This document shows, piece by piece, positions 8,856-16,908 of a DNA stretch of 64,000 bases. A model generated the notes under the pieces. That model was not told the origin of the DNA. It did not search any database and was given only the letters and a program-made list of their open reading frames with translations. Source of the stretch: Chitinophagaceae bacterium (GTDB lineage Bacteria > Bacteroidota > Bacteroidia > Chitinophagales > Chitinophagaceae). The position numbers and the translations under genes were made by a program. Numbering within the stretch: the first letter of the stretch is position 1; each line of letters begins with the position of its first letter. Location of the stretch: NCBI GenBank assembly GCA_947381435.1, contig CANCVE010000003.1:54116-118115 (forward strand), given 5' to 3'.

Positions 8856-9821
8856 ATGACACATAATTTTTTTGATGCTTTTTATAGCGACCTTTTTGAC
8901 AAGCATAACATTATTGACAGTAGGTATCAGGTGTTTTTACGCAACTTCATTGCATCGCTCGTTGCCAACAATCCTGCAGGCGTTTTTGATGCTCAGATAG
9001 CGAACCTTACATCTGTTTACACCACCTATTTTGGTAATTTTGAAACTAAAAGTGTAAACATTGCCGAACGAGTGGCTAAAACTAGCAGCCTTGATATAGT
9101 GACTGCGCTTTTTGCAAACACCGTGAGGAGTAAATATAACTCTATTGCAGCCGTGTATCCTGTTGGAGATTCTGTTTACATCGAGTTTTTTCCACATGGA
9201 ATGACAGAGTTTAGCCGTCTTACACGAGAAAATGTTCAAAGCGTTAGCCATCGGATAGCCACAAAAGCTACAGAGTATATGTCTACCTTGGGCGGTGCGC
9301 CATTTGCAGCCATTTTTACAACGTTGGAAACAAATATTACGGCCGCCATCGGTGCACAGAACACAAAAAAGTCTGTAGTAAAAGCCATCACAGGTACCGT
9401 GATAAATAATAGAGAACCTGTGGAAACTGCCACCATGAAAGCCATGTATGCCGTGGGTTTGGAGTTTTGGCCAAATCAGGTTGCCTGCCGTAGCTACTAC
9501 GATTTTAGTTTGTTGTTTGGTGTAAACACGCATCCAAGTGTAGTGAAAACTGGTATTGTAAACGCTAATGCCATCGCACTTTGTGTGGATGCGGGTATTA
9601 TTGCTACCTCTGTTTTTACCTTGAAGAATAAATCAGATTTCCCGGTTACTTTCTTTGCAACGCACACGCTAAACGGTGCAATGGTTGGATTGCCGATAGT
9701 GGTACTGCCTCATCATGATACGGTAATTGCGTTTACAGAATTTAATGCACCCGATATGCTTTTTTTGTATGTGAAAAACGAAACCGACTATGCCGGCAAC
9801 TGGGAAGTGAAGGTGGACTAA
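8856..9821 (+). CDS. Orphan protein behind a 41-bp array, function unknown
   Basis: The 321-residue product has no signal peptide and no family I recognise. The N-terminal 100 residues look helical (NFFDAFYSDLFDKH, RYQVFLRNFIASL), the middle contains FFPHGMTEFSRLTRENV (about 113-129) and a helical block, and the last 100 residues are beta-rich with NWEVKVD at the end, as in a small fibronectin-like or jelly-roll domain. No catalytic pattern stands out. Codon use resembles the neighbours. The array ending 64 bp before the start, and similar array-gene pairs at 40.5, 54.3 and 63.7 kb, are the main clues to its role. A bidirectional terminator follows. Confidence 0.7.
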   Translation: MTHNFFDAFYSDLFDKHNIIDSRYQVFLRNFIASLVANNPAGVFDAQIANLTSVYTTYFGNFETKSVNIAERVAKTSSLDIVTALFANTVRSKYNSIAAVYPVGDSVYIEFFPHGMTEFSRLTRENVQSVSHRIATKATEYMSTLGGAPFAAIFTTLETNITAAIGAQNTKKSVVKAITGTVINNREPVETATMKAMYAVGLEFWPNQVACRSYYDFSLLFGVNTHPSVVKTGIVNANAIALCVDAGIIATSVFTLKNKSDFPVTFFATHTLNGAMVGLPIVVLPHHDTVIAFTEFNAPDMLFLYVKNETDYAGNWEVKVD

Positions 9822-9878
9822 GCTAGTTATCAGTTGTTAGTTATTAGTTTTCTCTGGTGTTGGAACATTGATACAAAT

Positions 9879-9908
9879 AAAAAAGGCCTCAATTTGAGGC
9901 CTTTTTTT
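9879..9908. terminator. Bidirectional terminator
   Basis: The stem AAAAAGGCCTCAA / TTTGAGGCCTTTTT is nearly perfect, with A and T runs on both sides. It separates the convergent orphan gene (ends 9821) and hpf (ends 9915) and should stop both transcripts. Confidence 0.9.
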
Positions 9909-9914
9909 AATCTT

Positions 9915-10214
9915 TTAAGCGGCAAGTTTTTCTTTTTTTCTTTTTATTTGATTAACGATAGATTCCATTGCAGAATCGAATGACTCTTCGAATGATTTAG
10001 AAGAAGTCTTTACAAAAAACTCATGTTTTGGAACATGCACTTTAATCTCTACAACCTTATCCTTAATGTTATGGACTAGGTTATCCAACTTTAAAAACAC
10101 ATCTACTTTTGTTATCCTATCATGAAAAGTGTTTAGCTTTTCTACTTTTTTTGTAACAAATTCTAACAACTTTTCGTCTGCGTCAAAGTGCACTGTTTGA
10201 ATGTTAACGTTCAT
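9915..10214 (-). CDS. hpf: Ribosome hibernation-promoting factor (HPF/RaiA family, short form)
   Basis: The 99-residue product fits the beta-alpha-beta-beta-beta-alpha fold of short HPF/YfiA: NVNIQTVHFDADEKLLEFV, VEKLNTFHDRITKVDVFLKL, VVEIKVHVPKHEFFVKT, and a final amphipathic helix FEESFDSAMESIVNQIKRKKE. These proteins bind the decoding region of the 30S subunit and idle ribosomes in stationary phase. The length shows the short form without the dimerisation tail of long HPF. It lies 127 bp downstream of the Xer gene on the same strand; in many Bacteroidota genomes hpf sits beside xerC and rpsU as here. Confidence 0.92.
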   Translation of the reverse strand: MNVNIQTVHFDADEKLLEFVTKKVEKLNTFHDRITKVDVFLKLDNLVHNIKDKVVEIKVHVPKHEFFVKTSSKSFEESFDSAMESIVNQIKRKKEKLAA

Positions 10215-10341
10215 AGCAACTCAATTTAAATTTTGAAATAATAAAGAATGTCGTGTAATTTTAATCTCATAAGCATCGTGTTATTTATTACAGCACTAAT
10301 GTACAAACTATTATTTAATAAAAAACTATTGTTTGTTAAAC

Positions 10342-11244
10342 TTAGGCTTTTGGGTGTGCTTTTTTAAAAATATCTTTCAATTTGTCAATTGTATTATGGG
10401 TATAAACCTGCGTTGAAGCCAAACTAGAATGTCCTAACAACTCTTTTACCGCATTTAAACTCGCCCCATTATTCATTAAATGAGTGGCAAAACTGTGACG
10501 AAGTATATGCGGACTTTTCTTTTTAATGGTTGTAATGGTAGATAAATACTGATTTACAAATGTATAAACCTTGCGTTGCTGCAAAGCCTTTCCCTTTTCG
10601 TCTATAAATAAATTGGTAATGCCTTCTATTTGAACAGACTTTTCTGCCACATATTCTTTTAACGAATCCCTCATTTCTGTGGAAATGGGCACAATCCTTT
10701 CCTTATTTCCTTTTCCCAATACTTTTATCTGCGATTTTGAATAGTCAACATCACCCTCTTTAATAGTAATAAGTTCCGTTAACCGCATACCTGTAGAATA
10801 AAATAGTAACAACACAAGACGTTCTGTCTTTCCTTTCCAATCATCAGGAAACTCTATATGATTAAACAAGGTTTGCATGTCATCTTCCAAAACAAACTCT
10901 GGCAAACGTTTATTAATCTTGGGCGTATGTACGGTAATCATGGGACTAACTTCTAGCTTACCCATTTTCATAAGGTACTTAAAGAAAGATTTTAGAGAAG
11001 AGGCTTTTCTATTGATTGACTTAGAACTAATGTCATCACTCTTTAACGAAGCCAACCAAGTACGAATAAATGTGGGAAGTATTTTGGATATTTCAGGAGA
11101 ATCGAATGAATCGACTAAGAAAAGAAAAAACTGTTCCAAATCATTTCGATAGGCTTCAATAGTATGGAGAGAGTACCTCTTTTCGAACTGGAGATAATCT
11201 AAAAAAGATTGTATTTCTGGGTGATATTGCTTAGTAATAGACAT
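10342..11244 (-). CDS. Tyrosine recombinase of the XerC/XerD type
   Basis: The 300-residue product has an N-terminal SAM-like DNA-binding domain (FLDYLQFEKRYSLHTIEAYR) and a C-terminal catalytic domain with Arg in STGMRLTELITI (about 150), H246-x-x-R249 (HILRHSFATHLM), H272 (LLGHSS) and nucleophile Y281 (STQVYTH). Such enzymes resolve chromosome dimers at dif. The location between rpsU and hpf is the usual place of the chromosomal recombinase in Bacteroidota, so a housekeeping role is more likely than an integron or phage role. Whether it is XerC or XerD cannot be settled. The start ATG is only a few bases after the rpsU terminator. Confidence 0.9.
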   Translation of the reverse strand: MSITKQYHPEIQSFLDYLQFEKRYSLHTIEAYRNDLEQFFLFLVDSFDSPEISKILPTFIRTWLASLKSDDISSKSINRKASSLKSFFKYLMKMGKLEVSPMITVHTPKINKRLPEFVLEDDMQTLFNHIEFPDDWKGKTERLVLLLFYSTGMRLTELITIKEGDVDYSKSQIKVLGKGNKERIVPISTEMRDSLKEYVAEKSVQIEGITNLFIDEKGKALQQRKVYTFVNQYLSTITTIKKKSPHILRHSFATHLMNNGASLNAVKELLGHSSLASTQVYTHNTIDKLKDIFKKAHPKA

Positions 11245-11246
11245 AA

Positions 11247-11281
11247 AAAAGTAGCCTAAGGTATTGAACCAAGGCTACTTG
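11247..11281 (-). terminator. Terminator/attenuator between rpsU and the Xer gene
   Basis: Read on the minus strand the stem is AAGTAGCCTTGG - TTCAATA - CCTTAGGCTACTT followed by TTTT, ending right at the ATG of the recombinase gene. It should end most rpsU transcripts, with read-through giving low recombinase expression. Confidence 0.8.
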
Positions 11282-11325
11282 AATATATTTGGGGATAAAT
11301 AGTAACGTTCGAATCTACTTGTCTA

Positions 11326-11514
11326 CTAGCTTTCGTTAGCTAGTTTTTGCTTGTAAATTGCTTTAAGAACTTGTGTACGACGAACAACACTTGGCTTAGT
11401 AAATGTTTGACGCTCTCTTAATTGCAAGAGAGTTTTGCTTTTTTCAAACTTCTTTTTGTACTTCTTTAGCGCCTTATCAATGTTTTCGCAATCTTTTGAG
11501 TCGATTATTAGCAT
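11326..11514 (-). CDS. rpsU: 30S ribosomal protein bS21
   Basis: The 62-residue basic product (MLIIDSKDCENIDKALKKYK, then RERQTFTKPSVVRR) matches bS21, which binds near the anti-Shine-Dalgarno end of 16S rRNA. The FTKPSVVRR segment is the family core. Length is normal for Bacteroidota. On the minus strand a possible -7 box, TATTTTCG (one mismatch to TAnnTTTG), lies about 40 bp upstream. The gene is followed by a hairpin terminator and then the Xer gene. Confidence 0.95.
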   Translation of the reverse strand: MLIIDSKDCENIDKALKKYKKKFEKSKTLLQLRERQTFTKPSVVRRTQVLKAIYKQKLANES

Positions 11515-11618
11515 AATGTTTATTCCTTTTTTTAAATTTGGAGTGCGAAAATAGTGGAAAAGTTTTAATTTCCAAATAAGATATTTACCGTATGCCTATT
11601 CCTTAATAAATTGCGCCC

Positions 11619-12215
11619 ATGTTTACAGGAATAATTGAGCAAATGGGGCTTGTAGAAGCCATAGAAACGACAGGAACAAATGCTACGTTTTGGATTTCAT
11701 CTCCTCTTTCAGCAGAACTTAAAATAGATCAAAGCGTTAGCCACAGTGGAGTGTGCCTTACCGTAGAAGAAATAAAGGACAATAAACATAGAGTAACTGC
11801 CATTGAAGAAACGATGAACAAAACCAATTTGGGTTCATGGAAAGTAGGCACTTTGGTAAACCTGGAAAGATGCATGATAATGAACGGCCGACTAGACGGA
11901 CACATTGTGCAGGGACATGTAGACGCAACGGCAGTGTGCATAAAGAAGCTGACGCTGGATGGTAGCTGGGAATATACCTTTGAGTTCGACACTCAGTTTG
12001 CCCATTTGGTGATAGAAAAAGGTTCTATCTCTGTTAATGGCACAAGCCTTACCTGTTTTAATGTTACCAACAACTCTTTTACGGTTGCCATCATTCCTTA
12101 CACTTTTGAACATACTAACATGAGCCAACTTGAGGAAGGGCATTACATAAATGTTGAGTTTGACATTATTGGTAAATACATTCAAAGAATGGCACAATTG
12201 AAGAAAGATAATTAG
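11619..12215 (+). CDS. ribE: Riboflavin synthase, alpha subunit
   Basis: The 198-residue product has the characteristic start MFTGIIEQMGLVEAI and two homologous lumazine-binding halves: residues 1-95 (with SVSHSGVCLTVEEI) and 96-195 (HIVQGHVDATAVC, ISVNGTSLTCFNV). It dismutates two 6,7-dimethyl-8-ribityllumazine molecules to riboflavin. The MFTGI start and the duplicated G-V-C/S-L-T motifs make the call secure. The gene stands alone on this strand and its last four bases overlap the end of the convergent membrane-protein gene. No FMN riboswitch is visible in the 100 bp upstream. Confidence 0.95.
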   Translation: MFTGIIEQMGLVEAIETTGTNATFWISSPLSAELKIDQSVSHSGVCLTVEEIKDNKHRVTAIEETMNKTNLGSWKVGTLVNLERCMIMNGRLDGHIVQGHVDATAVCIKKLTLDGSWEYTFEFDTQFAHLVIEKGSISVNGTSLTCFNVTNNSFTVAIIPYTFEHTNMSQLEEGHYINVEFDIIGKYIQRMAQLKKDN

Positions 12216-13660
12216 TTTTTGAATTCTACCATTGAAAAATAAGTACTGTCGTATACAAGCGTTAATTCTTTGTATAAGCCTACCTTATTCTCTTTAAAGT
12301 AAAACTCAAAGTTCCTTTTGATTAATGCTTTATTATATGCTGAAGTAGTTTTCATTTCTTTTTCATCAGCAACTAAAATTCTACTAGTATCAATATTATA
12401 AAATGAAGATAATCCTTCTTTAAAGCCAGAACGGAACAGTGGCAACCCATTAAATTGTCTAGGAAATCCTTTTAATATTATCGTATCGCTGTCTTGATCT
12501 CTTTCGAAATGGTTATAAAATGCTTTAGAGATGCTACTAGCCACACCAAAATCTCTTGCATTCATATAAGTGAAGTATGTATTGTACAATACAAGACCTC
12601 CAAAACATACCAGCATTTTAGACTGAGAGAGAGCCTTTGTAAGTAAAAGTATTATCAACAAACAAAGGAAGACTGATGGCAAGTACAGGAATCTTTCCGA
12701 TTCGCGGGAATGTGTACTGATGCCTAAATTGACCACAGGCAATAAGGAGCACAGAAATGAAATGATAAGGATTAATAAAAAACTATCTAGCTTCTTTGAT
12801 ACGAACACCTTCCTAAATACTATAAAAAGAAGGATTACCAAAACAACCATACTTCCTGCAAATACAGAAGTAGATTGACTTGGCGGAACAAAGCTTCTAG
12901 TAAAAAAGCAGACAGCGTTATACAATAAGTGCTTTAGATTAAAATCAAAAACTTTTTCTGAGCCATAAGTTCCTGCTAATTCGCCAATGAATATTTTTCT
13001 CAGCAAAAGATTACCTAAAAATGAAAGCCAATAAAGGCTTACATATAACCTTTCTTTTCTCCCTTGTGTAGTTCCAATCCTTATACTTTCATAAGATAAT
13101 AGCAAAATAAAAACAGGGGCTACCCATATTGCTTCATAAGTAAATAGCCCAATTTGAAAGAACAAGAGAGAGGCAATAAAATGAATTATTCCATCTTTTC
13201 TCTTTAGATAAGCGATAACTGATAAAAGAAAAAAGATAGTAGCTAGTGATGCTCCAGAACCCAAAATCCATAAAACAGATTCCGAATGGAAGGCATAGAC
13301 AGAAAATAGAGATGCTGTAAACAATGCCATTAACACCATGCCCTTCTCTTTATGTTTGCCATACACTTTTAATAAACTATATGAAAATTGGTAAACTAAT
13401 ACCGAACATACCACATGAATACCCCATTCCACCAAATGATACCCAAGCGCATTTAATCCCCAAAGCTTGTATTCTGTTATCAATAAAAGGTCGTGAATTG
13501 GCCTGAATGAGTTATGCTGAAACAATACTCCTTTGCTGCTCAAAGGAAGATGGGTCATATCATCATTTAGAAAATAGAGGGCAAACGGATTGTAAATAAA
13601 TAAAGTGATTCCTATAAAGGAGAAAAGAAAAACAGTTTTCAATCCTATGTATTTATTCAT
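12212..13660 (-). CDS. Polytopic membrane protein, GT-C glycosyltransferase-like
   Basis: The 482-residue product has about eleven membrane segments. The first periplasmic loop contains YFLNDDMTHLPL and HNSFRPIHDLLL, and then LNALGYHLVEWGIHVVCSVL. An acidic pair in the first loop followed by F-R-P and G-x-H-x-x-x-x-x-x-H is the pattern seen in PMT/GT39-like proteins that use lipid-linked sugar donors. The C-terminal 110 residues form a soluble domain (FNGLPLFRSGFKEG). No substrate can be named. The gene overlaps ribE by four bases tail to tail and is divergent from another polytopic protein at 13737. Confidence 0.6.
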   Translation of the reverse strand: MNKYIGLKTVFLFSFIGITLFIYNPFALYFLNDDMTHLPLSSKGVLFQHNSFRPIHDLLLITEYKLWGLNALGYHLVEWGIHVVCSVLVYQFSYSLLKVYGKHKEKGMVLMALFTASLFSVYAFHSESVLWILGSGASLATIFFLLSVIAYLKRKDGIIHFIASLLFFQIGLFTYEAIWVAPVFILLLSYESIRIGTTQGRKERLYVSLYWLSFLGNLLLRKIFIGELAGTYGSEKVFDFNLKHLLYNAVCFFTRSFVPPSQSTSVFAGSMVVLVILLFIVFRKVFVSKKLDSFLLILIISFLCSLLPVVNLGISTHSRESERFLYLPSVFLCLLIILLLTKALSQSKMLVCFGGLVLYNTYFTYMNARDFGVASSISKAFYNHFERDQDSDTIILKGFPRQFNGLPLFRSGFKEGLSSFYNIDTSRILVADEKEMKTTSAYNKALIKRNFEFYFKENKVGLYKELTLVYDSTYFSMVEFKN

Positions 13661-13736
13661 TGGCTAAAAGTATTGGTTTTTGTTAGAAACTTTATTTATT
13701 AAAGCAAAATATAGTACCTATGCTTAAAAAGTGGTT

Positions 13737-14894
13737 ATGTCATCTTTAGTTAATCGCCTAAAAATTCTTTCCAAAGCTCAATTGCTGATAATCTTGGTAG
13801 TATTATGGTTATTAATTCAAGCTGTTCATCTTAAAACATTTGGCATTGTAACCACCGGAGAATCTACAAAGTACATAGATGAATGCCAACAGCTTTTGCA
13901 GTATGGTTATTTCTCAGATAATAAATACCTTTTTTATTCAGTTTATATTCTAATTCACCTCTTCTTTTATAAACTAGGCTTTGAGATAATTGGCGTTTAT
14001 CTATTTCAGTTATTGCTAAACTTACTCGCAGCTTATTTTTTCTTTGAACTTAATTACAGAATCACTCGTAAAAAGTCTATTGCATTTATTGCCTCCTCTC
14101 TCCTTTTACTAACACAAACTTTCGAGATGTGGACGGTATATCTATATTCCGAGTCGGTTTATAGTAGCCTCATCATTCTATTTGCTTATTGTTTTTTTGT
14201 GCTCAATCAAAAAAGAAAATACAATCTGATATTAACAACTCTTGTTTTTGTTTTAATTATTTTTTCAAGACCTACGGGATTATTAATGATTCCTGTTCTT
14301 ATGTCCTATTCATTCGTATTATTGCTTAAGCAAGCAAAATATCTAAAAGCGATTTTATTTATTTCCATAATCAGTATTGCTTTCTTCTTCTTGCTCGATT
14401 ATGCCATGCACAGTTCTACCACCTTCGATTTCATGAAACCCTTTGTTGAAAACGAAGTTCTATGCTACATTCCTACCGAAAACACGCCCGCACTAACCAC
14501 TCATACTGGCTCAAATAGTATCCTAAATGTTTTTGAGTATATACTGCACAACAAAAAGCAATTTGCCTATATATCCTACCAAAAATTTATCTCATTTTGG
14601 GGTATGCAACGTTCTTACTATTCTAATGCACACAATCTTTATTTTTCTCTTTTCTTTTACCCGATATATCTATTTGGATTAATTGGTTCATACTATTTAT
14701 TGAAGATAGAGAAAAAGGTGTTCCTGTTTATTTTAATTCTTTTCACCTTTTACACAATGGGAGTAATACTTACCTGCGATGATTGGAACAATCGTTTTAA
14801 CATTCCTATCATCCCTTTTGTAATGATGCTCGGCGCAATTGGAATACATTTTTGCTATCAAAAGATGGGTAAGGTTTTATTTAAAGAAGATTAA
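13737..14894 (+). CDS. Polytopic membrane protein, GT39-like
   Basis: The product (385 residues from the ATG at 13737; an in-frame GTG lies two codons upstream) has nine or ten membrane segments. The first external loop, TTGESTKYIDECQQLLQYGY, carries the acidic residues, and SRPTGLLMIPVLMSYSF near residue 185 is the R-P-x-G motif common in GT39 membrane glycosyltransferases. The last loop contains CDDWNNRFNIPIIPF, reminiscent of the R-Y/F-x-x-P motif of such enzymes. It is divergent from the GT-C-like gene at 12212-13660, so both may serve one surface glycan. A 21-bp tandem array starts 13 bp after the stop. Confidence 0.6.
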   Translation: MSSLVNRLKILSKAQLLIILVVLWLLIQAVHLKTFGIVTTGESTKYIDECQQLLQYGYFSDNKYLFYSVYILIHLFFYKLGFEIIGVYLFQLLLNLLAAYFFFELNYRITRKKSIAFIASSLLLLTQTFEMWTVYLYSESVYSSLIILFAYCFFVLNQKRKYNLILTTLVFVLIIFSRPTGLLMIPVLMSYSFVLLLKQAKYLKAILFISIISIAFFFLLDYAMHSSTTFDFMKPFVENEVLCYIPTENTPALTTHTGSNSILNVFEYILHNKKQFAYISYQKFISFWGMQRSYYSNAHNLYFSLFFYPIYLFGLIGSYYLLKIEKKVFLFILILFTFYTMGVILTCDDWNNRFNIPIIPFVMMLGAIGIHFCYQKMGKVLFKED

Positions 14895-14906
14895 TTGGCG
14901 GTTGAA

Positions 14907-15116
14907 ATAAGGCTAACCAGATGCGACAAAAGCCTTAGCAAATGCCGCATAAGCTTGAACAAATGTGATATAAGGTTAACCAAATGCGACGAAAGGCTTC
15001 CCAAATGCCGCATAAGGTTGAACAAATGCGACAAAAGTTTAGCCTGATGCCACATAATGTTAACCAAATGCGACATAATGCTTGCCAAATGCCACATAAG
15101 GTTAGCCCAATACGAC
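14907..15116. repeat. Tandem array, ten 21-bp units
   Basis: Ten contiguous 21-bp units lie between two convergent genes. A typical unit is ATAAGGTTGAACAAATGCGAC. The junctions follow a rule: units ending in CGC are followed by ATAAG, units ending in GAC mostly by AAAAG or GAAAG. The array at 54305-54493 obeys the same junction rule with a different interior (TTCAAACTT instead of TTAACCAAATG). All frames run open for long stretches on both strands because 21 is a multiple of three; I regard that as a by-product. Confidence 0.95.
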
Positions 15117-15141
15117 ACACTTTTGAACATTTAAGCCTAAA

Positions 15142-15762
15142 CTATTCCTTTATCGTTTCCATCTTTTTCTTGCAAATCATTAGACCAATATAGATAGTTA
15201 CAACGGCTATCAGCATCCCGCCTGCTATATCTCTTGGAAAATGTTCGGCCAAGTATATTCTAGAAAATCCTACTAAAGAAGCGTAAATAAATCCACTAGA
15301 AACTATCCATCTGCCCGATATTGCCAAGCAGGCAATAAAGAAAACGGTGAAGGCTGTAGCGGTATGACCAGAAGGAAAACTATGCACTTTGTACAATTCT
15401 ACGCCTGGCACGGTGTGTATCTGATAGGTATTTGTGATGGCTTTAGTGGGACGAGGTTGCTCGGGCAATATGTTTTTTAACCCCTGAACAAACAAGGTAG
15501 AGATAATAAAGCAGGCTATCAATAACCAAATAAAATCTCTTCTGAACATTAAAACCAAGGCTAATGCCACCACCCAAGGCAAAACCTCACCAAAGCGTGT
15601 GATGGCAGAAAAGAAGAAATCGGCAACTTTTCCTTGGTCTTGATTGAGTAATAAAAAGAAAGATTCTTTGTTGAAAAGAAAGGAGGCAATAAGTAATAAA
15701 GTAGCAACAAGTGCGGTTGCAATAGTTGCTATGCTGAGATTTGAATAATTTAATGTTCGCAT
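15142..15762 (-). CDS. PAP2-family membrane phosphatase
   Basis: The 206-residue product carries the three PAP2 signature blocks in order: K-x6-RP (GLKNILPEQPRPTK, about residues 96-109), PSGH (VHSFPSGHTATAF, about 126-138) and SR-x5-H (GFSRIYLAEHFPRD, about 166-179), spread over five or six membrane helices. The active site faces the periplasm. Relatives dephosphorylate undecaprenyl diphosphate, phosphatidylglycerophosphate or lipid A; the substrate here is not determined. It stands alone, convergent with the gene ending at 14894, with a 21-bp array between them. Confidence 0.88.
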   Translation of the reverse strand: MRTLNYSNLSIATIATALVATLLLIASFLFNKESFFLLLNQDQGKVADFFFSAITRFGEVLPWVVALALVLMFRRDFIWLLIACFIISTLFVQGLKNILPEQPRPTKAITNTYQIHTVPGVELYKVHSFPSGHTATAFTVFFIACLAISGRWIVSSGFIYASLVGFSRIYLAEHFPRDIAGGMLIAVVTIYIGLMICKKKMETIKE

Positions 15763-15860
15763 GTATTACCTAATTTATAAATACAAAAGAAAGAAAAGGA
15801 ATTACTACCAATGATTGTATTAGGTAAAAAAGGTTTATTAGAGGGAGTAATAATTGCACT

Positions 15861-15960
15861 TTACCACAAAGTTCACAAAGAAGAAACACGAAGAACACAA
15901 GGAAAAATTACTGTCAAGAACTTTCTGTACCTTGTTTTTACCTTGTGTTCTTTGTGGTAA
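15861..15960. repeat. CACAAAG/CTTTGTG inverted element, copy 1
   Basis: TTACCACAAAGTTCACAAAG with further ACACGAAG and ACACAAGG words on the left is mirrored by ACCTTGTGTTCTTTGTGGTAA on the right, enclosing about 45 bp. The outer 13 bases pair perfectly. It lies between PAP2 and tmk, both on the minus strand. Seven copies or part-copies of this element occur in the window. Confidence 0.85.
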
Positions 15961-15973
15961 AAATTTTCTCGGA

Positions 15974-16588
15974 TTATAAATTATTCAGTTCCTTCCAGAT
16001 GTCGTCGGCAATGGCGGCTACAGATTGATTGCCATTTATGAAAACTATCTTTTCTTCTCCCTTCAACTTATCAAATGACTCTACATATTTTGCCTTTACC
16101 TGCTGCAAGTTTTCGAGGGTTTCGTAAAGTTCTATTGTGCCTCTTGTGCTATTCAGGCGCTTCATAGAAACTTCAGGATCAACATCAATAAAGAAATTTA
16201 CATCGGGTTTCAAGGTAGCGGCACTAAGTGCATTGGCGGCTATTACCCAATCAATATCCACATGAACACCATGATAGGCATAAGAAGAAAAGTAATACCT
16301 ATCAGAAATAACGGTGTAGCCTTCCTCCATCTTTTTCAATAGTCCGTTAATCTCATTGTGTAAATGGTCCAATCTGTCGGCAACATTTAGAGCAGCAATG
16401 GTTTTATGGTCGGCATTCATCCGTCCTTTAAAAATGTTCCGTACCAAAGAACCAATGGGGCTATCGGTAGGTTCAAACGTAGTGTAAACCTTATGTCCGG
16501 CAGTTATCAGCTTTTCAGTCAACAACTTTACCTGCGTACTTTTTCCACTACCATCAATGCCCTCGAATACTATAAATAATTGTTTCAT
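15974..16588 (-). CDS. tmk: Thymidylate kinase
   Basis: From the ATG at 16586-16588 the product has 204 residues and begins MKQLFIVFEGIDGSGKSTQV, the classic P-loop FEGxDGxGKST. YTTFEPTDSPIGSLVRNIF follows (the T-x-E-P-x substrate loop), then VISDRYYFSSYAYHG, the DR-Y/W motif that holds dTMP. It phosphorylates dTMP to dTDP. A longer in-frame start 45 bases upstream would run into the next CACAAAG element and is rejected. Flanking sides are both CACAAAG repeat elements. Confidence 0.95.
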   Translation of the reverse strand: MKQLFIVFEGIDGSGKSTQVKLLTEKLITAGHKVYTTFEPTDSPIGSLVRNIFKGRMNADHKTIAALNVADRLDHLHNEINGLLKKMEEGYTVISDRYYFSSYAYHGVHVDIDWVIAANALSAATLKPDVNFFIDVDPEVSMKRLNSTRGTIELYETLENLQQVKAKYVESFDKLKGEEKIVFINGNQSVAAIADDIWKELNNL

Positions 16589-16616
16589 GTAGTTATGATT
16601 AAAATGATTTGTTTCC

Positions 16617-16752
16617 TTTACCACAAAGTCCACAAGGAAAAGAAACTAAGGTCACAAAGATTTGTTGTCAACTTTAAAATTCTATAAAAATGATAACCAC
16701 AAACCTAGTGTTCTTTGTGAAAACCATTGTGTTCCTTGTGGTGAATCCTCTT
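16617..16752. repeat. CACAAAG/CTTTGTG inverted element, copy 2 (first of a tandem pair)
   Basis: TTTACCACAAAGTCCACAAGG on the left pairs with TTGTGTTCCTTGTGGTGA on the right. The whole 136-bp copy is repeated 154 bp downstream at 16771-16906 with only scattered differences, including the unpaired centre, which indicates a recent local duplication. Confidence 0.85.
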
Positions 16753-16770
16753 CGTTACTCCTCTGGATAC

Positions 16771-16906
16771 TTTACCACAAAGTCCACAAGGAAAAAAACT
16801 AAGGTCACAAAGATTTGTTGTCAACCTTGAAATTCTGCAAAAACAATAAACACAAACCTGGTGTTCTTTGTGAAAACCATTGTGTTCCTTATGGTGAATC
16901 CTCTTT
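16771..16906. repeat. CACAAAG/CTTTGTG inverted element, copy 3 (second of a tandem pair)
   Basis: Near-identical to 16617-16752, including the central AAGATTTGTTGTCAAC segment. It ends about 3 bp before the stop codon of the membrane protein gene at 16909, so it may act as that gene's 3' hairpin. Confidence 0.85.
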
Positions 16907-16908
16907 CC

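Noticed and set aside
11247..11281. tRNA-like GGTTCAATACC segment between rpsU and the Xer gene
   Set aside because: Only the T-loop-like piece is present; the whole is a simple terminator stem with a T-run.
14907..15130. Long open frames in both directions through the 21-bp array (seven-residue repeats)
   Set aside because: Frames open on both strands follow from a 21-bp unit without stops; no leader, no conserved start, and the 41-bp arrays are not coding.
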